Source: Nesterenkonia sphaerica (GTDB taxonomy: Bacteria > Actinomycetota > Actinomycetes > Actinomycetales > Micrococcaceae). From it: a stretch of DNA of 64,000 bases. Numbering within the stretch: the first letter of the stretch is position 1; each line of letters opens with the position of its first letter. Location of the stretch: NCBI RefSeq assembly GCF_005771565.1, contig NZ_VAWA01000002.1, forward strand, positions 62,001 to 126,000, in the 5' to 3' direction. A program made the position numbers and the translations under genes. This document shows positions 8,127-17,505 of this stretch, in pieces. Under the pieces are notes generated by a model, which was not told the DNA's origin, made no database searches, and saw only the letters and a list, made by a program, of their open reading frames with translations.

Positions 8127-9499
8127 TCACCGCACTGCTGATCGGCGGGGCCGTGGCGGCCGCCGGACTGGTCTTCCTGCTCTCTACCGCCGAGGCCGCC
8201 TTCATCCGGCTGACCCGAAAAGAGGCAGAAGACATTGCCGCCCGTGACGGCTCGCGGGCGGTGAAGCACATCCTGGGCCAGCCGGTGCCGCACACCCTGG
8301 CCCTGCAGATCTGGCGCTGGGTGCTCACCACAGCAGCCATTGTGCTGATCACCATCTCAGCGGTCCGGCTCACCGGTGATGTGGAACTGGGCGCGGTGCT
8401 GGCCGGGACAGTCCTGGCCGTGATCGGGGTGCTCACGGCAGCAGTCTCGCCACGGAAGATCGGCCGGGCCCACCACCTCCGGCTGGCCTCAGCCACCGCG
8501 CGGATGGTCCGCGGGCTGCGGATCTCGTTAGGGCCCATGCCGGTGTGGCTGGCGGCGGCAGGGGGCAGGATCCTCCCCGGCACTGCCAGTGACCAGGGTT
8601 TCTTCGACGACGACGAACTCCTGGAGTACATCGCCCGGGCCAATGAATCCGATGTCATTGAAGACTCCGAGGCAGAGCTGATCGAGTCCGTGCTGGACAT
8701 GTCCACCACCCGGGTTCGGTCAGTCATGGTCCCACGGACCGATATGGTCACCGTGGAGGCTGATGCCGATCTCGACGAGGCCATGACACTGTTCCTGGGG
8801 TCGGGCTTCTCACGGATGCCGGTCACCCGCGGCTCCGCGGACGACATCACCGGCATGGTCTATCTCAAAGACGTCGCCTTTCTGGAGCACATGTTGCGGA
8901 TCGGCCGGGCCCCCAGCGCCTACGCCGGGCGCACCTCTGCCTCGATCCGAGTGGAGGAGCTGCAGCGCGATGTCCGCTACGTGCCTGAGTCCAAGTCGGT
9001 CGGCGAGTTCCTGGAGGAGCTGCAGCGAGAATCCACCCACGTGGCGATCGTCTTCGACGAATACGGCGGCACCGCCGGCCTGGTCACCATGGAGGACCTC
9101 ATTGAAGAGCTGGTCGGTGAAATCGTGGACGAGTACGACCGTGAAGATGCCGAGGTGGAAACCCTGGACGACGGAGTGCTGCGGCTCTCAGCGCGTATGA
9201 GCGTCGACGACTTCGCCGAGCAGTTCGGCCTGGACCTGGACCATGAGGAGGACGTGGACACCGTGGGTGGGCTGTTGGCCAAAATGCTCGGCCGGGTGCC
9301 GATCGCAGGATCCGAGGTGGAGATCGAGGGCGTGGTCCTCCACGCTGACCGGCTCGGGGGCCGCCGGAACCGCGTTACCCACGTCTTGGCCTGGGAGCAC
9401 GAGGACCGCCGAGGTGCACGCGGCGGGGTCGGCACCGGAGACGAGGATGACGCCACCCGTGACGACTCCGACCGAGCGCCAGCCGAAGCTTCCAGATAG
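8123..9499 (+). CDS. CNNM/CBS-domain membrane protein (hemolysin C/CorC family)
   Basis: Integral membrane protein of 458 aa. It has an N-terminal CNNM-type domain with several membrane segments (about residues 3-20, 70-87, 95-115 and a re-entrant segment near 135-150). A CBS pair follows ([75 protein letters not shown]). It ends with a CorC/HlyC domain ([16 protein letters not shown]) and an acidic tail. Family members are linked to magnesium or cobalt efflux and resistance; 'hemolysin' is a historical label. Start GTG 8123 overlaps ybeY by 4 bp. Confidence 0.93.
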   Translation: MITALLIGGAVAAAGLVFLLSTAEAAFIRLTRKEAEDIAARDGSRAVKHILGQPVPHTLALQIWRWVLTTAAIVLITISAVRLTGDVELGAVLAGTVLAVIGVLTAAVSPRKIGRAHHLRLASATARMVRGLRISLGPMPVWLAAAGGRILPGTASDQGFFDDDELLEYIARANESDVIEDSEAELIESVLDMSTTRVRSVMVPRTDMVTVEADADLDEAMTLFLGSGFSRMPVTRGSADDITGMVYLKDVAFLEHMLRIGRAPSAYAGRTSASIRVEELQRDVRYVPESKSVGEFLEELQRESTHVAIVFDEYGGTAGLVTMEDLIEELVGEIVDEYDREDAEVETLDDGVLRLSARMSVDDFAEQFGLDLDHEEDVDTVGGLLAKMLGRVPIAGSEVEIEGVVLHADRLGGRRNRVTHVLAWEHEDRRGARGGVGTGDEDDATRDDSDRAPAEASR

Positions 9500-9508
9500 G
9501 TGGACCAG

Positions 9509-10501
9509 ATGACAGATCAGCTGCTGCCGGAGTTCCCGGAGCACGATGAGGAGTACCGGGCCGGGTTCGTGTCCTTTGTGGGCCGCCCCAATGCGGGCAA
9601 GTCCACCCTGACCAATGCGCTGGTGGGTGAGAAGGTCGCCATCACCAGCTCCAAGCCGCAGACCACGCGGCACACCATCCGGGGGATCGTGCACCGGCCG
9701 CAGACTGCCCAGTCCCCGGGTGCGCAGCTGGTGCTGGTCGACACCCCCGGGCTGCACCGGCCCCGCACGCTGCTGGGGTCCCGGCTCAATGACCTGGTGA
9801 TTGACACCCTGAGTGAAGTCGATGTGGTGGGCTTCTGCCTCCCCGCCGACGAGAAGATCGGCCCGGGGGACCGTTTCATCGCAGGCCAGCTGCACAAACT
9901 GCCGCACAAGCCGGTGGTGGCCCTGGTGACGAAGACCGACACGATCCCGCGTTCGGCGCTCGCCGAGCAGCTGATCGCAGTGGACCAGCTGGGCCGTGAG
10001 CACCTCTCCGGGGAAGGGCAGCAGGCGGCAGGTTTCAGCGCCATCATCCCGGTCTCAGCGGTCGCAGGCGAGCAGACCGATGTCGTCACCGACGAGCTGA
10101 TCGCCATGATGCCGAAGTCGCCGCCGCTCTACCCCAGCGGAGACCTCACCGATGAGCCGGAGCGGGTGATGATTGCGGAGCTGGTGCGGGAAGCCGCGCT
10201 GGAGGACGTCCGGGACGAGCTGCCGCACTCGATCGCGGTCACTGTCGAAGAGATGCTGCCGCGTCCGGGGCGTCCGGAGGACAAGCCGCTGCTCGACGTT
10301 CATGCCACCATCCACGTGGAGCGCAACTCGCAGAAGGCGATCATCATTGGCCGTGGCGGATCCCGGCTCAAGCAGATCGGCAGCACGGCCCGTGAAGGCA
10401 TCAAGAAGCTCTTGGGCACACCGGTCTACCTGGACCTTCACGTCAAGGTCACCAAAGAGTGGCAGCGCGACCCCAAGAAGCTCAACCGGCTGGGCTTCTG
10501 A
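9509..10501 (+). CDS. era: GTPase Era
   Basis: Ribosome-assembly GTPase of 330 aa that binds the 3' end of 16S rRNA. The G domain has G1 [10 protein letters not shown]2 around TTRHTIRG, G3 DTPG and G4 TKTD. The C-terminal KH domain contains [19 protein letters not shown] and [13 protein letters not shown] 9509 is preceded by AGGTGG (9498-9503); GTG 9500 is an in-frame alternative giving three more residues, but it would overlap the ribosome-binding site. It is the last gene of the hrcA-era run. Confidence 0.96.
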   Translation: MTDQLLPEFPEHDEEYRAGFVSFVGRPNAGKSTLTNALVGEKVAITSSKPQTTRHTIRGIVHRPQTAQSPGAQLVLVDTPGLHRPRTLLGSRLNDLVIDTLSEVDVVGFCLPADEKIGPGDRFIAGQLHKLPHKPVVALVTKTDTIPRSALAEQLIAVDQLGREHLSGEGQQAAGFSAIIPVSAVAGEQTDVVTDELIAMMPKSPPLYPSGDLTDEPERVMIAELVREAALEDVRDELPHSIAVTVEEMLPRPGRPEDKPLLDVHATIHVERNSQKAIIIGRGGSRLKQIGSTAREGIKKLLGTPVYLDLHVKVTKEWQRDPKKLNRLGF

Positions 10502-10533
10502 CTCCAGGGCCTGTCACCGGCGGCCGTGCCGAG

Positions 10534-11262
10534 TCACTGGGGACCTCCGCTCCCCGGGTCCGCTTTGGTGGCTGAGGGAGGGCGGCGGAAGGCCTGGCGG
10601 TAGGCGCGCCGGAACGTGCTGACGTCACGGAAGCCGCAGGCGTGAGCAGTCTCCGTCACGCCCCTGCCCTCTTGAAGCAGGCCGTGACCATACAGCAGCC
10701 TGGCTCGCCGGATCTCCACAGCGGGGGAGGTGTCGTGGGCGGAGAACACCGACTGCAGAGTCCGCAGCGACACCCCGGCCCGCTCAGCCAGCTGCTGCGG
10801 GTCAAGGGCGGGATCAGCGCAGTGGGATTCGATGTAGCTCCGGATCTGGTCAAAAGTCACCTTGCCCCCCGAGGTGGGCCCCAGGAGTTGTTGCGGCTGT
10901 GTAGCCCGGGGAGTGAAACTCAGCAGCTTGAACTGTGAGTCCGGAAGCTCCCGGAGCCTCCAACGGACCGGGACGGTCCGGCCCCGGCGGTCAATGAACT
11001 CCTCGGTGTGACTGCGCTGGACAGAACCCACCGCGTTGACAATGAGGCAGCTGTGCCCCGGGTAGGGCGATCCGTCGGCACGCCGAGGGTGCAGGGTCTG
11101 GTGGCTGGATCGACCGATGAGGCCGCGGCGCTGAGGATAGCCCAGCACCGTGGCGGCGGCTTCATTCACCAGCGCAACAGAGCCATCGGGCTCGATCAGC
11201 CACAGCGGCACGGGCGCGGCCTCGATCACAGAGTGCAGCAGCCCGGGGCTGTTGAGGTTCAT
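10534..11262 (-). CDS. PAS-AraC family transcriptional regulator, divergent from the cyanate operon
   Basis: A 242-aa regulator. Residues 1-115 form a PAS-like sensor (LLHSVIEAAPVPLWLIEPDG, LVNEAAATVLGYP, GRTVPVRWRLREL). Residues about 135-230 form the AraC/XylS double HTH (LAERAGVSLRTLQSVFS; VTETAHACGFRDVSTFRRAYRQAF). ATG 11262 is preceded by GGAAAGGA on the minus strand. It is divergent from cynS across 225 bp of dyad-rich DNA and is the likely regulator of the cyn genes. In Escherichia coli that role belongs to the LysR-type CynR, so the regulator type differs. The PAS ligand is not predictable from sequence. Confidence 0.88.
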   Translation of the reverse strand: MNLNSPGLLHSVIEAAPVPLWLIEPDGSVALVNEAAATVLGYPQRRGLIGRSSHQTLHPRRADGSPYPGHSCLIVNAVGSVQRSHTEEFIDRRGRTVPVRWRLRELPDSQFKLLSFTPRATQPQQLLGPTSGGKVTFDQIRSYIESHCADPALDPQQLAERAGVSLRTLQSVFSAHDTSPAVEIRRARLLYGHGLLQEGRGVTETAHACGFRDVSTFRRAYRQAFRRPPSATKADPGSGGPQ

Positions 11263-11332
11263 GGTGAGTGCGTCCTTTCCCTGCCATAACGGCTGCTCCT
11301 GACACTATGAACGCCCTGTTTCACGCAACATA

Positions 11333-11347
11333 CCTGAATGTTTCAGG
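11333..11347 (+). promoter_or_regulatory. Perfect palindrome in the regulator-cynS intergenic region
   Basis: CCTGAA-TGT-TTCAGG is a perfect 6-bp inverted repeat with a 3-bp centre, about 70 bp upstream of the regulator start and 140 bp upstream of cynS. It is a candidate protein-binding site for control of the divergent genes. AraC proteins usually bind direct repeats, so another factor may be involved. Confidence 0.4.
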
Positions 11348-11414
11348 AGGGTTAATTTGAATACATGAGCGTGAATTTTCGGGCGAAAGGCGCAAATTGC
11401 CTTGTTGTGGCGTT

Positions 11415-11458
11415 CGGTGCCGCTCTAGCTTGATGTCTGCACTGGAGCGGCACCGCTC
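11415..11458 (+). promoter_or_regulatory. Inverted repeat in the cynS 5' region
   Basis: CGGTGCCGCTC (11415-11425) and GAGCGGCACCG (11445-11455) are perfect 11-bp complements separated by 19 bp. The right arm GAGCGG (11445-11450) is also palindromic with CCGCTC (11453-11458) across two bases. A possible -10, TAGCTT (11426-11431), lies in the loop. The site can act as a DNA operator across the promoter; if transcription starts upstream it would form an RNA hairpin in the cynS leader. Confidence 0.4.
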
Positions 11459-11487
11459 CCACCCGCCAACGAGGAGTCAGAGACACA

Positions 11488-11940
11488 GTGAAACCCATGG
11501 TCAGCAAGCGCGACGCCGCCGAACACATCCGCCTCGCCCGGCACCGGGCGGGTTTGACGTGGGCCCAGATCGCCGACGAGCTCGGCTGCGACAAAGAGTG
11601 GAGCACCGCCGCACTGCTGGGTGGTCACCCCATGACAGCCAGCCAGGCAACCAAGGTCCAGGAGCTGCTGAACGTCGATGACGACGTCGTCGAAGCCCTG
11701 CAGATGCAGCCCTACCGGGGACCGCTGAACGACGATGTCACCACCGACCCCACCATCTACCGCTTTCATGAAGCGCTGACCGTCTATGGGCCCGCCATCA
11801 AGGAACTCATCCACGAGGAATTCGGTGATGGGATCATGAGCGCCATCAATTTCCAGCTGAACATCCAGCGCCGCCAAGACCCCGACGGTGACCGCGTCGT
11901 CGTGACCTTTGACGGCAAGTTCCTCGACTACAAGTGGTGA
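11488..11940 (+). CDS. cynS: Cyanate hydratase (cyanase)
   Basis: Cyanase converts cyanate plus bicarbonate to carbamate and CO2; carbamate then breaks down to ammonia and CO2. It detoxifies cyanate and releases nitrogen. The 150-aa protein (GTG 11488; ATG 11497 is possible) has the N-terminal lambda-repressor-like helical domain (AGLTWAQIADELGCDKEWSTAALLG) and the C-terminal catalytic fold. The catalytic residues correspond to R92 and E95 in IYRFHEAL and S118 in GIMSAINF. It is the first gene of a four-gene operon with an ABC importer. No carbonic anhydrase gene (cynT) lies nearby, so bicarbonate must come from elsewhere. Confidence 0.97.
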   Translation: MKPMVSKRDAAEHIRLARHRAGLTWAQIADELGCDKEWSTAALLGGHPMTASQATKVQELLNVDDDVVEALQMQPYRGPLNDDVTTDPTIYRFHEALTVYGPAIKELIHEEFGDGIMSAINFQLNIQRRQDPDGDRVVVTFDGKFLDYKW

Positions 11941-13181
11941 CCGTGGGACACCGTCACCTCTCACGGCGCAAACTGCTGGCCTTCGGCACCGGGGCCCTGG
12001 GCGCCGGCCTGCTCTCCGGATGCGCGTCCTCTTCGGCAAGCCCTAACATCAACCCGCTGGGCGTGAACTTTGCCGCGTCGCTGGAACCCGCCGGTGAGCC
12101 TGAGATCCGGGACATCACCATCGGATTCGTGCCTATCACCTGTTCATCGCCCATCATCAATGCCGCAGCTATGGGCATCTTCGAGCAGTACGGCCTCAAT
12201 GTGACGCTGCAGCGCTACACCGGCTGGGGCGAACTCTGGATCGCCTACGTCGCCGGAGAGCTCGATGCCACCCAGATGCTCATTCCGATGCCGCTGGGTA
12301 TCCATCATGAGTTCGCGGCGGGCCAGCGAGATTCCCGACTGCCCTACATCACCAACGTCAACGGTCAAGCCATCACCCTGGGCACCCAGCACATGGGTCG
12401 GGTCCAGCACGCCGCAGATTTCCGCGGACTGACCATTGCAGTGCCGTTCGACTACTCGGGTCACAACCTGCTGCTGCGCGACTACCTCGCACTCGGAGGG
12501 CTGGACCCGGACTACGACGTCGGCATCCAAGTGATGCGACCCTCGGATATGGTCGCCTCGCTCAACGTGGGGGATATCGACGGCTTCCTCGCACCAGACC
12601 CCTTCAACCAGCGGGCGGTCGCCATCGGAGCCGGCTACCTCCACATGCTCTCCAAAGACCTCTGGGACGGACACCCGTGCTGCAGCTTCACTGTGGCCGA
12701 TGACTTCGCCAGCGCATACCCGAACGCGTACTCCACACTGCTGCGCGCCATCGGCGACTCGGCGGTCTGGACCGACCAAGCCGACCACCGCGGCGTCGCC
12801 GCCGAGACAATGGCCGGGCGGGCTTTCCTCAGCCAGGACCCGGCGGTGCTCTCTGCGGTGCTCACCGGAGAGTTCGACGACGGTCAGGGCAGTCAGCAGT
12901 CCGTGGAGGACCGGATCGCTTTCCGCCCCTTCCCCCACGAAACCTACGCCATCTGGGCCCTGACCCAGCTGCAGCGCTGGGACCTCGCGCCCACCACCGG
13001 CTATCGCTCTGCCGCTGACTACCGCACGGCCGCCCGCGAAGTCCTTGACATCGAGACTGCCACCCCCATACTCCAAGCGCTCGGAGCTGACACCACACCG
13101 CGGCGGACCGAGTCCATCATCGGAAGAACTTTTGACCCCGCAGACCCCCTGCCATGGACTGAGAAACAGGTGAACGCATGA
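11937..13181 (+). CDS. ABC transporter substrate-binding lipoprotein (nitrate/cyanate/bicarbonate type)
   Basis: A 414-aa extracytoplasmic solute receptor of the NrtA/CmpA/CynA-like type. The signal region has a twin-arginine motif SRRKLLAFG followed by the lipobox LLSGC, so it is probably Tat-exported and lipid-anchored. The mature part shows the family layout (ITIGFVPITCSSPIINAAAMG, LDATQMLIPMPLGIHH, DFRGLTIAVPFDYSGHN, LAPDPFNQRAVA). I place the start at GTG 11937, which overlaps the cynS stop as GTGA; GTG 11934 is equally readable. Linkage to cynS suggests cyanate as substrate (inference). Confidence 0.9.
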   Translation: MTVGHRHLSRRKLLAFGTGALGAGLLSGCASSSASPNINPLGVNFAASLEPAGEPEIRDITIGFVPITCSSPIINAAAMGIFEQYGLNVTLQRYTGWGELWIAYVAGELDATQMLIPMPLGIHHEFAAGQRDSRLPYITNVNGQAITLGTQHMGRVQHAADFRGLTIAVPFDYSGHNLLLRDYLALGGLDPDYDVGIQVMRPSDMVASLNVGDIDGFLAPDPFNQRAVAIGAGYLHMLSKDLWDGHPCCSFTVADDFASAYPNAYSTLLRAIGDSAVWTDQADHRGVAAETMAGRAFLSQDPAVLSAVLTGEFDDGQGSQQSVEDRIAFRPFPHETYAIWALTQLQRWDLAPTTGYRSAADYRTAAREVLDIETATPILQALGADTTPRRTESIIGRTFDPADPLPWTEKQVNA

Positions 13182-14041
13182 GCCTCCCCACCAGCACAGC
13201 CCCTACACCTCCCAAAGACAGCACCACGGCGCCCGAGGCGCTGCGGCACCGGTCCAGGCTCCAACGCAGCCGTAACCGGGTGCGGACCACCGCGCTGTTC
13301 CTCCTGTTCTTCATCGGGTTTGTCAGTGTCTGGCACATCACCACAGCAGGACTCGACGACGGCGGGCTCGCACCTACGCCAGCTGCCACGTGGGACAGGC
13401 TGACCGAAATGCTCACCGACGCCTTCATGCTCGACGGCCCCAATAATGTGGGCATTTTCTACCACCTGGTGGCGTCCCTGCAGCGGGTGCTGCTGGGCTT
13501 CGGGCTGGCCGCGCTCGTCGCGGTGCCGCTGGGCCTGCTGCTGGGGACGTCCCGAGTCATCAACGACGGTCTGGACCCATTCATCCAGGTGCTGCGTCCG
13601 GTCTCCCCGCTGGCATGGCTTCCGCTGGGCCTGGCACTGCTGCGCGATTCGCAGATGACCGCCATCTTCGTGATCTTCATGGCAGCCATCTGGCCCATTC
13701 TGATTTCCACCATCGACGGCGTGCGAAGAGTCAACCCGCTGTTCCTGGACTTGGCGAAGTCGTTGGAGACCGACACCAAGACACGCATCTTCAAGGTGCT
13801 GCTGCCGGCCACCCTCCCCGCGATCGTCATCGGGCTGCGCACCGCACTGTCCACCGCGTGGCTCGTCATTGTGGCTGCCGAGATGATCGTCGGCGGCCGC
13901 GGAATGGGTCACTTCGTCTGGAATGAGTGGAACGCGCTCAATACGCCGAGCATCGTGGTGGCCATCGTGATTATTGGCGGCGTCGGCTTCGTGCTCGACC
14001 GCTCCATCGCCCAGCTTCAACGCCTTGTCCCCAAAGCCTGA
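13178..14041 (+). CDS. ABC transporter permease (nitrate/cyanate type)
   Basis: A 287-aa inner-membrane permease of the BPD/NrtB type. It has a cytoplasmic N-terminus of about 40 residues and about six membrane segments, starting at VRTTALFLLFFIGFVSVWHI. The EAA-like coupling loop is LAKSLETDTKTRIFKVLLPA. It overlaps the receptor gene by ATGA. With the receptor and ATPase it completes an importer, most likely for cyanate given the linkage to cynS. Confidence 0.92.
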   Translation: MSLPTSTAPTPPKDSTTAPEALRHRSRLQRSRNRVRTTALFLLFFIGFVSVWHITTAGLDDGGLAPTPAATWDRLTEMLTDAFMLDGPNNVGIFYHLVASLQRVLLGFGLAALVAVPLGLLLGTSRVINDGLDPFIQVLRPVSPLAWLPLGLALLRDSQMTAIFVIFMAAIWPILISTIDGVRRVNPLFLDLAKSLETDTKTRIFKVLLPATLPAIVIGLRTALSTAWLVIVAAEMIVGGRGMGHFVWNEWNALNTPSIVVAIVIIGGVGFVLDRSIAQLQRLVPKA

Positions 14042-14061
14042 ACACCTAAGGAGAGACTGAC

Positions 14062-14880
14062 ATGCCTGACATGATGACTGCCCTGAGCCCCACCCAGCTG
14101 GAACGCGAACCCGTGATGAAGATCGAAGGCATCACCAAAGGGTTCAACGACCGGAAGAAAGGATTTCAGCCTGTGGTGGGAACCACAGACGTGGATATCC
14201 ACGAAGGCGAGTTCATCACCATTATTGGGCCCTCCGGATGCGGAAAGTCCACGATTCTCAAGATGATCGCCGGACTCGAGTCAGCTGACGAGGGAACCAT
14301 CCGGCTGGCCGGCCGCCCCATTGACGCTCCCAGCCGCGAACTCGGGATCGTGTTCCAGCAGCATGTGCTGCTGCCGTGGATGTCCGCGAGGCAGAATGTG
14401 ATCTTCGCCCTGGAAACTGATCCCCGCACCAAGCGCAGCAAACAGGAATTGGCGTCGCTGGCAGACGAATACCTCGATCTGGTCAACCTCAGCCATGCAG
14501 CCGACCGGCGGCCTCACCAGCTCTCCGGAGGGATGCAGCAGCGGGTAGGGATTGCCCGGGCCTTTGCCCTGGAGCCGCAGGTGATGCTGCTGGACGAACC
14601 GCTCGGAGCGCTGGACGCGCTGACCCGGCACGAACTTCAGCTTCAGCTCCTTGACCTCTGTGAGAAGCAGAAACGGACCTTCATCATGGTCACTCATGAT
14701 GTGGACGAGGCGCTTCTGCTCTCCGATCGGATCCTGGTCATGGGCGCCGGGCCCAGCGCACGCATCGTGCACGACATCTCGGTGCCGTTCTCCCGACCCC
14801 GCGAGGTGGAGAATCTCGACCAGGATCCGGCGTACCACGAGCTGCGCCACTTCCTGCTGAACTCCCTCACCGGGCACTGA
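14062..14880 (+). CDS. ABC transporter ATP-binding protein (nitrate/cyanate type)
   Basis: A 272-aa ATPase subunit. Walker A is GPSGCGKST, the Q-loop is in [10 protein letters not shown], the signature is [19 protein letters not shown], Walker B is [12 protein letters not shown] and the switch histidine is in [12 protein letters not shown] 14062 has AAGGAGAG at 14048-14055. It resembles NrtD/SsuB/TauB-type subunits. It is the last gene of the cyn operon; the leuA promoter begins about 50 bp after its stop. Confidence 0.94.
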   Translation: MPDMMTALSPTQLEREPVMKIEGITKGFNDRKKGFQPVVGTTDVDIHEGEFITIIGPSGCGKSTILKMIAGLESADEGTIRLAGRPIDAPSRELGIVFQQHVLLPWMSARQNVIFALETDPRTKRSKQELASLADEYLDLVNLSHAADRRPHQLSGGMQQRVGIARAFALEPQVMLLDEPLGALDALTRHELQLQLLDLCEKQKRTFIMVTHDVDEALLLSDRILVMGAGPSARIVHDISVPFSRPREVENLDQDPAYHELRHFLLNSLTGH

Positions 14881-14928
14881 GGGTGCTGCGGGGGACCGAC
14901 TCAGCTGAGGCGTCGTCGTCATATGTGT

Positions 14929-14941
14929 TAGATTCACAGGG
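14929..14941 (+). promoter_or_regulatory. leuA operon promoter (-10 region)
   Basis: TAGATT (14929-14934) fits the actinobacterial TAnnnT -10 element, and the GTG of the leader peptide begins at 14941, 7 nt downstream. Transcription would therefore start at or next to this GTG, giving a leaderless leader-peptide mRNA. No good -35 hexamer is visible. Confidence 0.6.
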
Positions 14942-15018
14942 TGCAGACAATTGGGCAGCGCGCGCTACTAGAGCTACTGCTTCTCCGCCGCAGCGGGGAA
15001 GAGCTTGCGCCGCGCTGA
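14941..15018 (+). CDS. leuL: Leucine leader peptide of leuA
   Basis: A 25-codon reading frame, MQTIGQRALLELLLLRRSGE then ELAPR, starts at GTG 14941 and ends at TGA 15016-15018. It holds a run of leucines, LLELLLL, encoded cta cta gag cta ctg ctt ctc. Three are CTA, a rare codon in such a GC-rich genome, which is the hallmark of an attenuation leader. Slow decoding under leucine limitation would stall the ribosome just before the strong downstream hairpin. Leucine leader elements before leuA have been predicted in other actinobacteria. It is too short for ordinary gene finders. Confidence 0.85.
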   Translation: MQTIGQRALLELLLLRRSGEELAPR

Positions 15019-15084
15019 GCCACGGGCAAGAGCTTCCTGAGGCCGGATCCCCGCTGCGGAGTCCTACCGGATACTGATCCGGGT
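14988..15084 (+). promoter_or_regulatory. leuA attenuator with alternative hairpins
   Basis: CCGCAGCGGGGA (14988-14999) pairs perfectly with TCCCCGCTGCGG (15048-15059). The 5' arm lies inside the leader-peptide frame directly after the leucine codons. A second hairpin is CCGGAT (15067-15072) with ATCCGG (15077-15082). A competing pairing joins CCGGATC (15043-15049) to GATCCGG (15076-15082). A ribosome stalled at the leucine codons would cover or free the first arm and switch the fold. No U-tract follows, so the exact output (termination or control of leuA translation) cannot be decided by eye. Confidence 0.65.
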
Positions 15085-15119
15085 CACTCGGCCTTCACCG
15101 CAAAGCACCCCCAGACTGA

Positions 15120-16877
<1,758 letters not shown>

Positions 16878-16940
16878 GCACCCGGCCCGCGGCCACCTCG
16901 GCCGGGGCGGCCACCTCGGCAAACCTGCCACCCGGCTGAT

Positions 16941-17454
16941 CCCACCGGCCGCACCTCCGCCTGCCCCCACCCGCCGGCCGCCCGGCCTTCTGGCCCCACC
17001 GGCCCGACCTCGCGACCCCACCGGCCCGGCCGGCCCGGCCGTGGGGACCGGGACCCACCCCGCGCCACGCCACGAATGTCAATTCCGTGCGTTCTCAGCC
17101 CCACGCCCGTCCCTGAGAACGTCGGATCTGACATCTGTACCGGGCGGCGCGGCGATCGGGATGCGGGGTTGGAGAGCGTCCGGGTGTTGGAGAGCTATCT
17201 GGGTACGGGGTGGGAGGCCGCGGTGAGGGTTGGAGAGCGCCTGGGCGCAGGAGGAGCCGCCGGAGCTGGGCGCGGGGCGGGCAGGGATGGAGCTGCAACC
17301 CGCCGCCCGGGGTTCACTCGCCGACCGCGGTGCCCACCGGCCCGGCGACCCACTGGCCGCGGTGCCGGCCGATCCGCCCACTCGCCGGCCGCGATGCCCA
17401 CCGGTCCGCCGACCCGCCGGCCGCGGTGCCCACCGGTCCGCCAGCCTGCCGGCC
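16941..17454 (+). repeat. Degenerate CCCACCGG tandem repeats (two blocks)
   Basis: The core CCCACCGGCC or CCCACCGGTC occurs at 16941-16950, 16995-17004, 17017-17026, 17333-17342, 17397-17406 and 17429-17438. In the right block the units are about 32-34 bp (17321-17354, a diverged copy 17355-17384, 17385-17416, 17417-17448); the last two differ at only a few positions. Unit length is not a multiple of three, so this is not a coding repeat. The blocks are interrupted by the dyad and the GTTGGAGAGC repeats. Confidence 0.65.
17076..17134 (+). repeat. Long interrupted inverted repeat downstream of leuA
   Basis: ATGTCA (17076-17081) and CGTTCTCAG (17090-17098) are mirrored by CTGAGAACG (17113-17121) and TGACAT (17129-17134). 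The unpaired stretches between arms (8 and 7 nt) are also partly complementary (ATTCCG against CGGATC). The whole folds as an arm of about 24 nt with a 14-nt loop. It could terminate leuA transcription, bind a protein, or be the relic of a small inverted-repeat element. No U-tract follows. Confidence 0.55.
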
Positions 17455-17505
17455 TTGGGCGGTGGCGCTGCCACGCAGCACGGCCCTCGTCATATGCTGA
17501 GAGGC

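Larger units (their letters stand above)
16878..17505. other. GC-rich, repeat-filled noncoding spacer between leuA and recO
   Basis: I see no credible gene in these 628 bp; the open frames on both strands are low-complexity Pro/Arg/Ala translations. The spacer contains a CCCACCGG-based repeat family (16941-17454), a long dyad (17076-17134) and three copies of GTTGGAGAGC (17168-17177, 17186-17195, 17229-17238). The recO promoter sits at its right end. Confidence 0.7.

Noticed and set aside
17079-17474. Open frames on both strands in the leuA-recO spacer, including a 5' extension of recO
   Set aside because: Products are repetitive Pro/Arg/Ala-rich sequence encoded by the CCCACCGG repeats, whose units are not multiples of three; no RBS and no domains.
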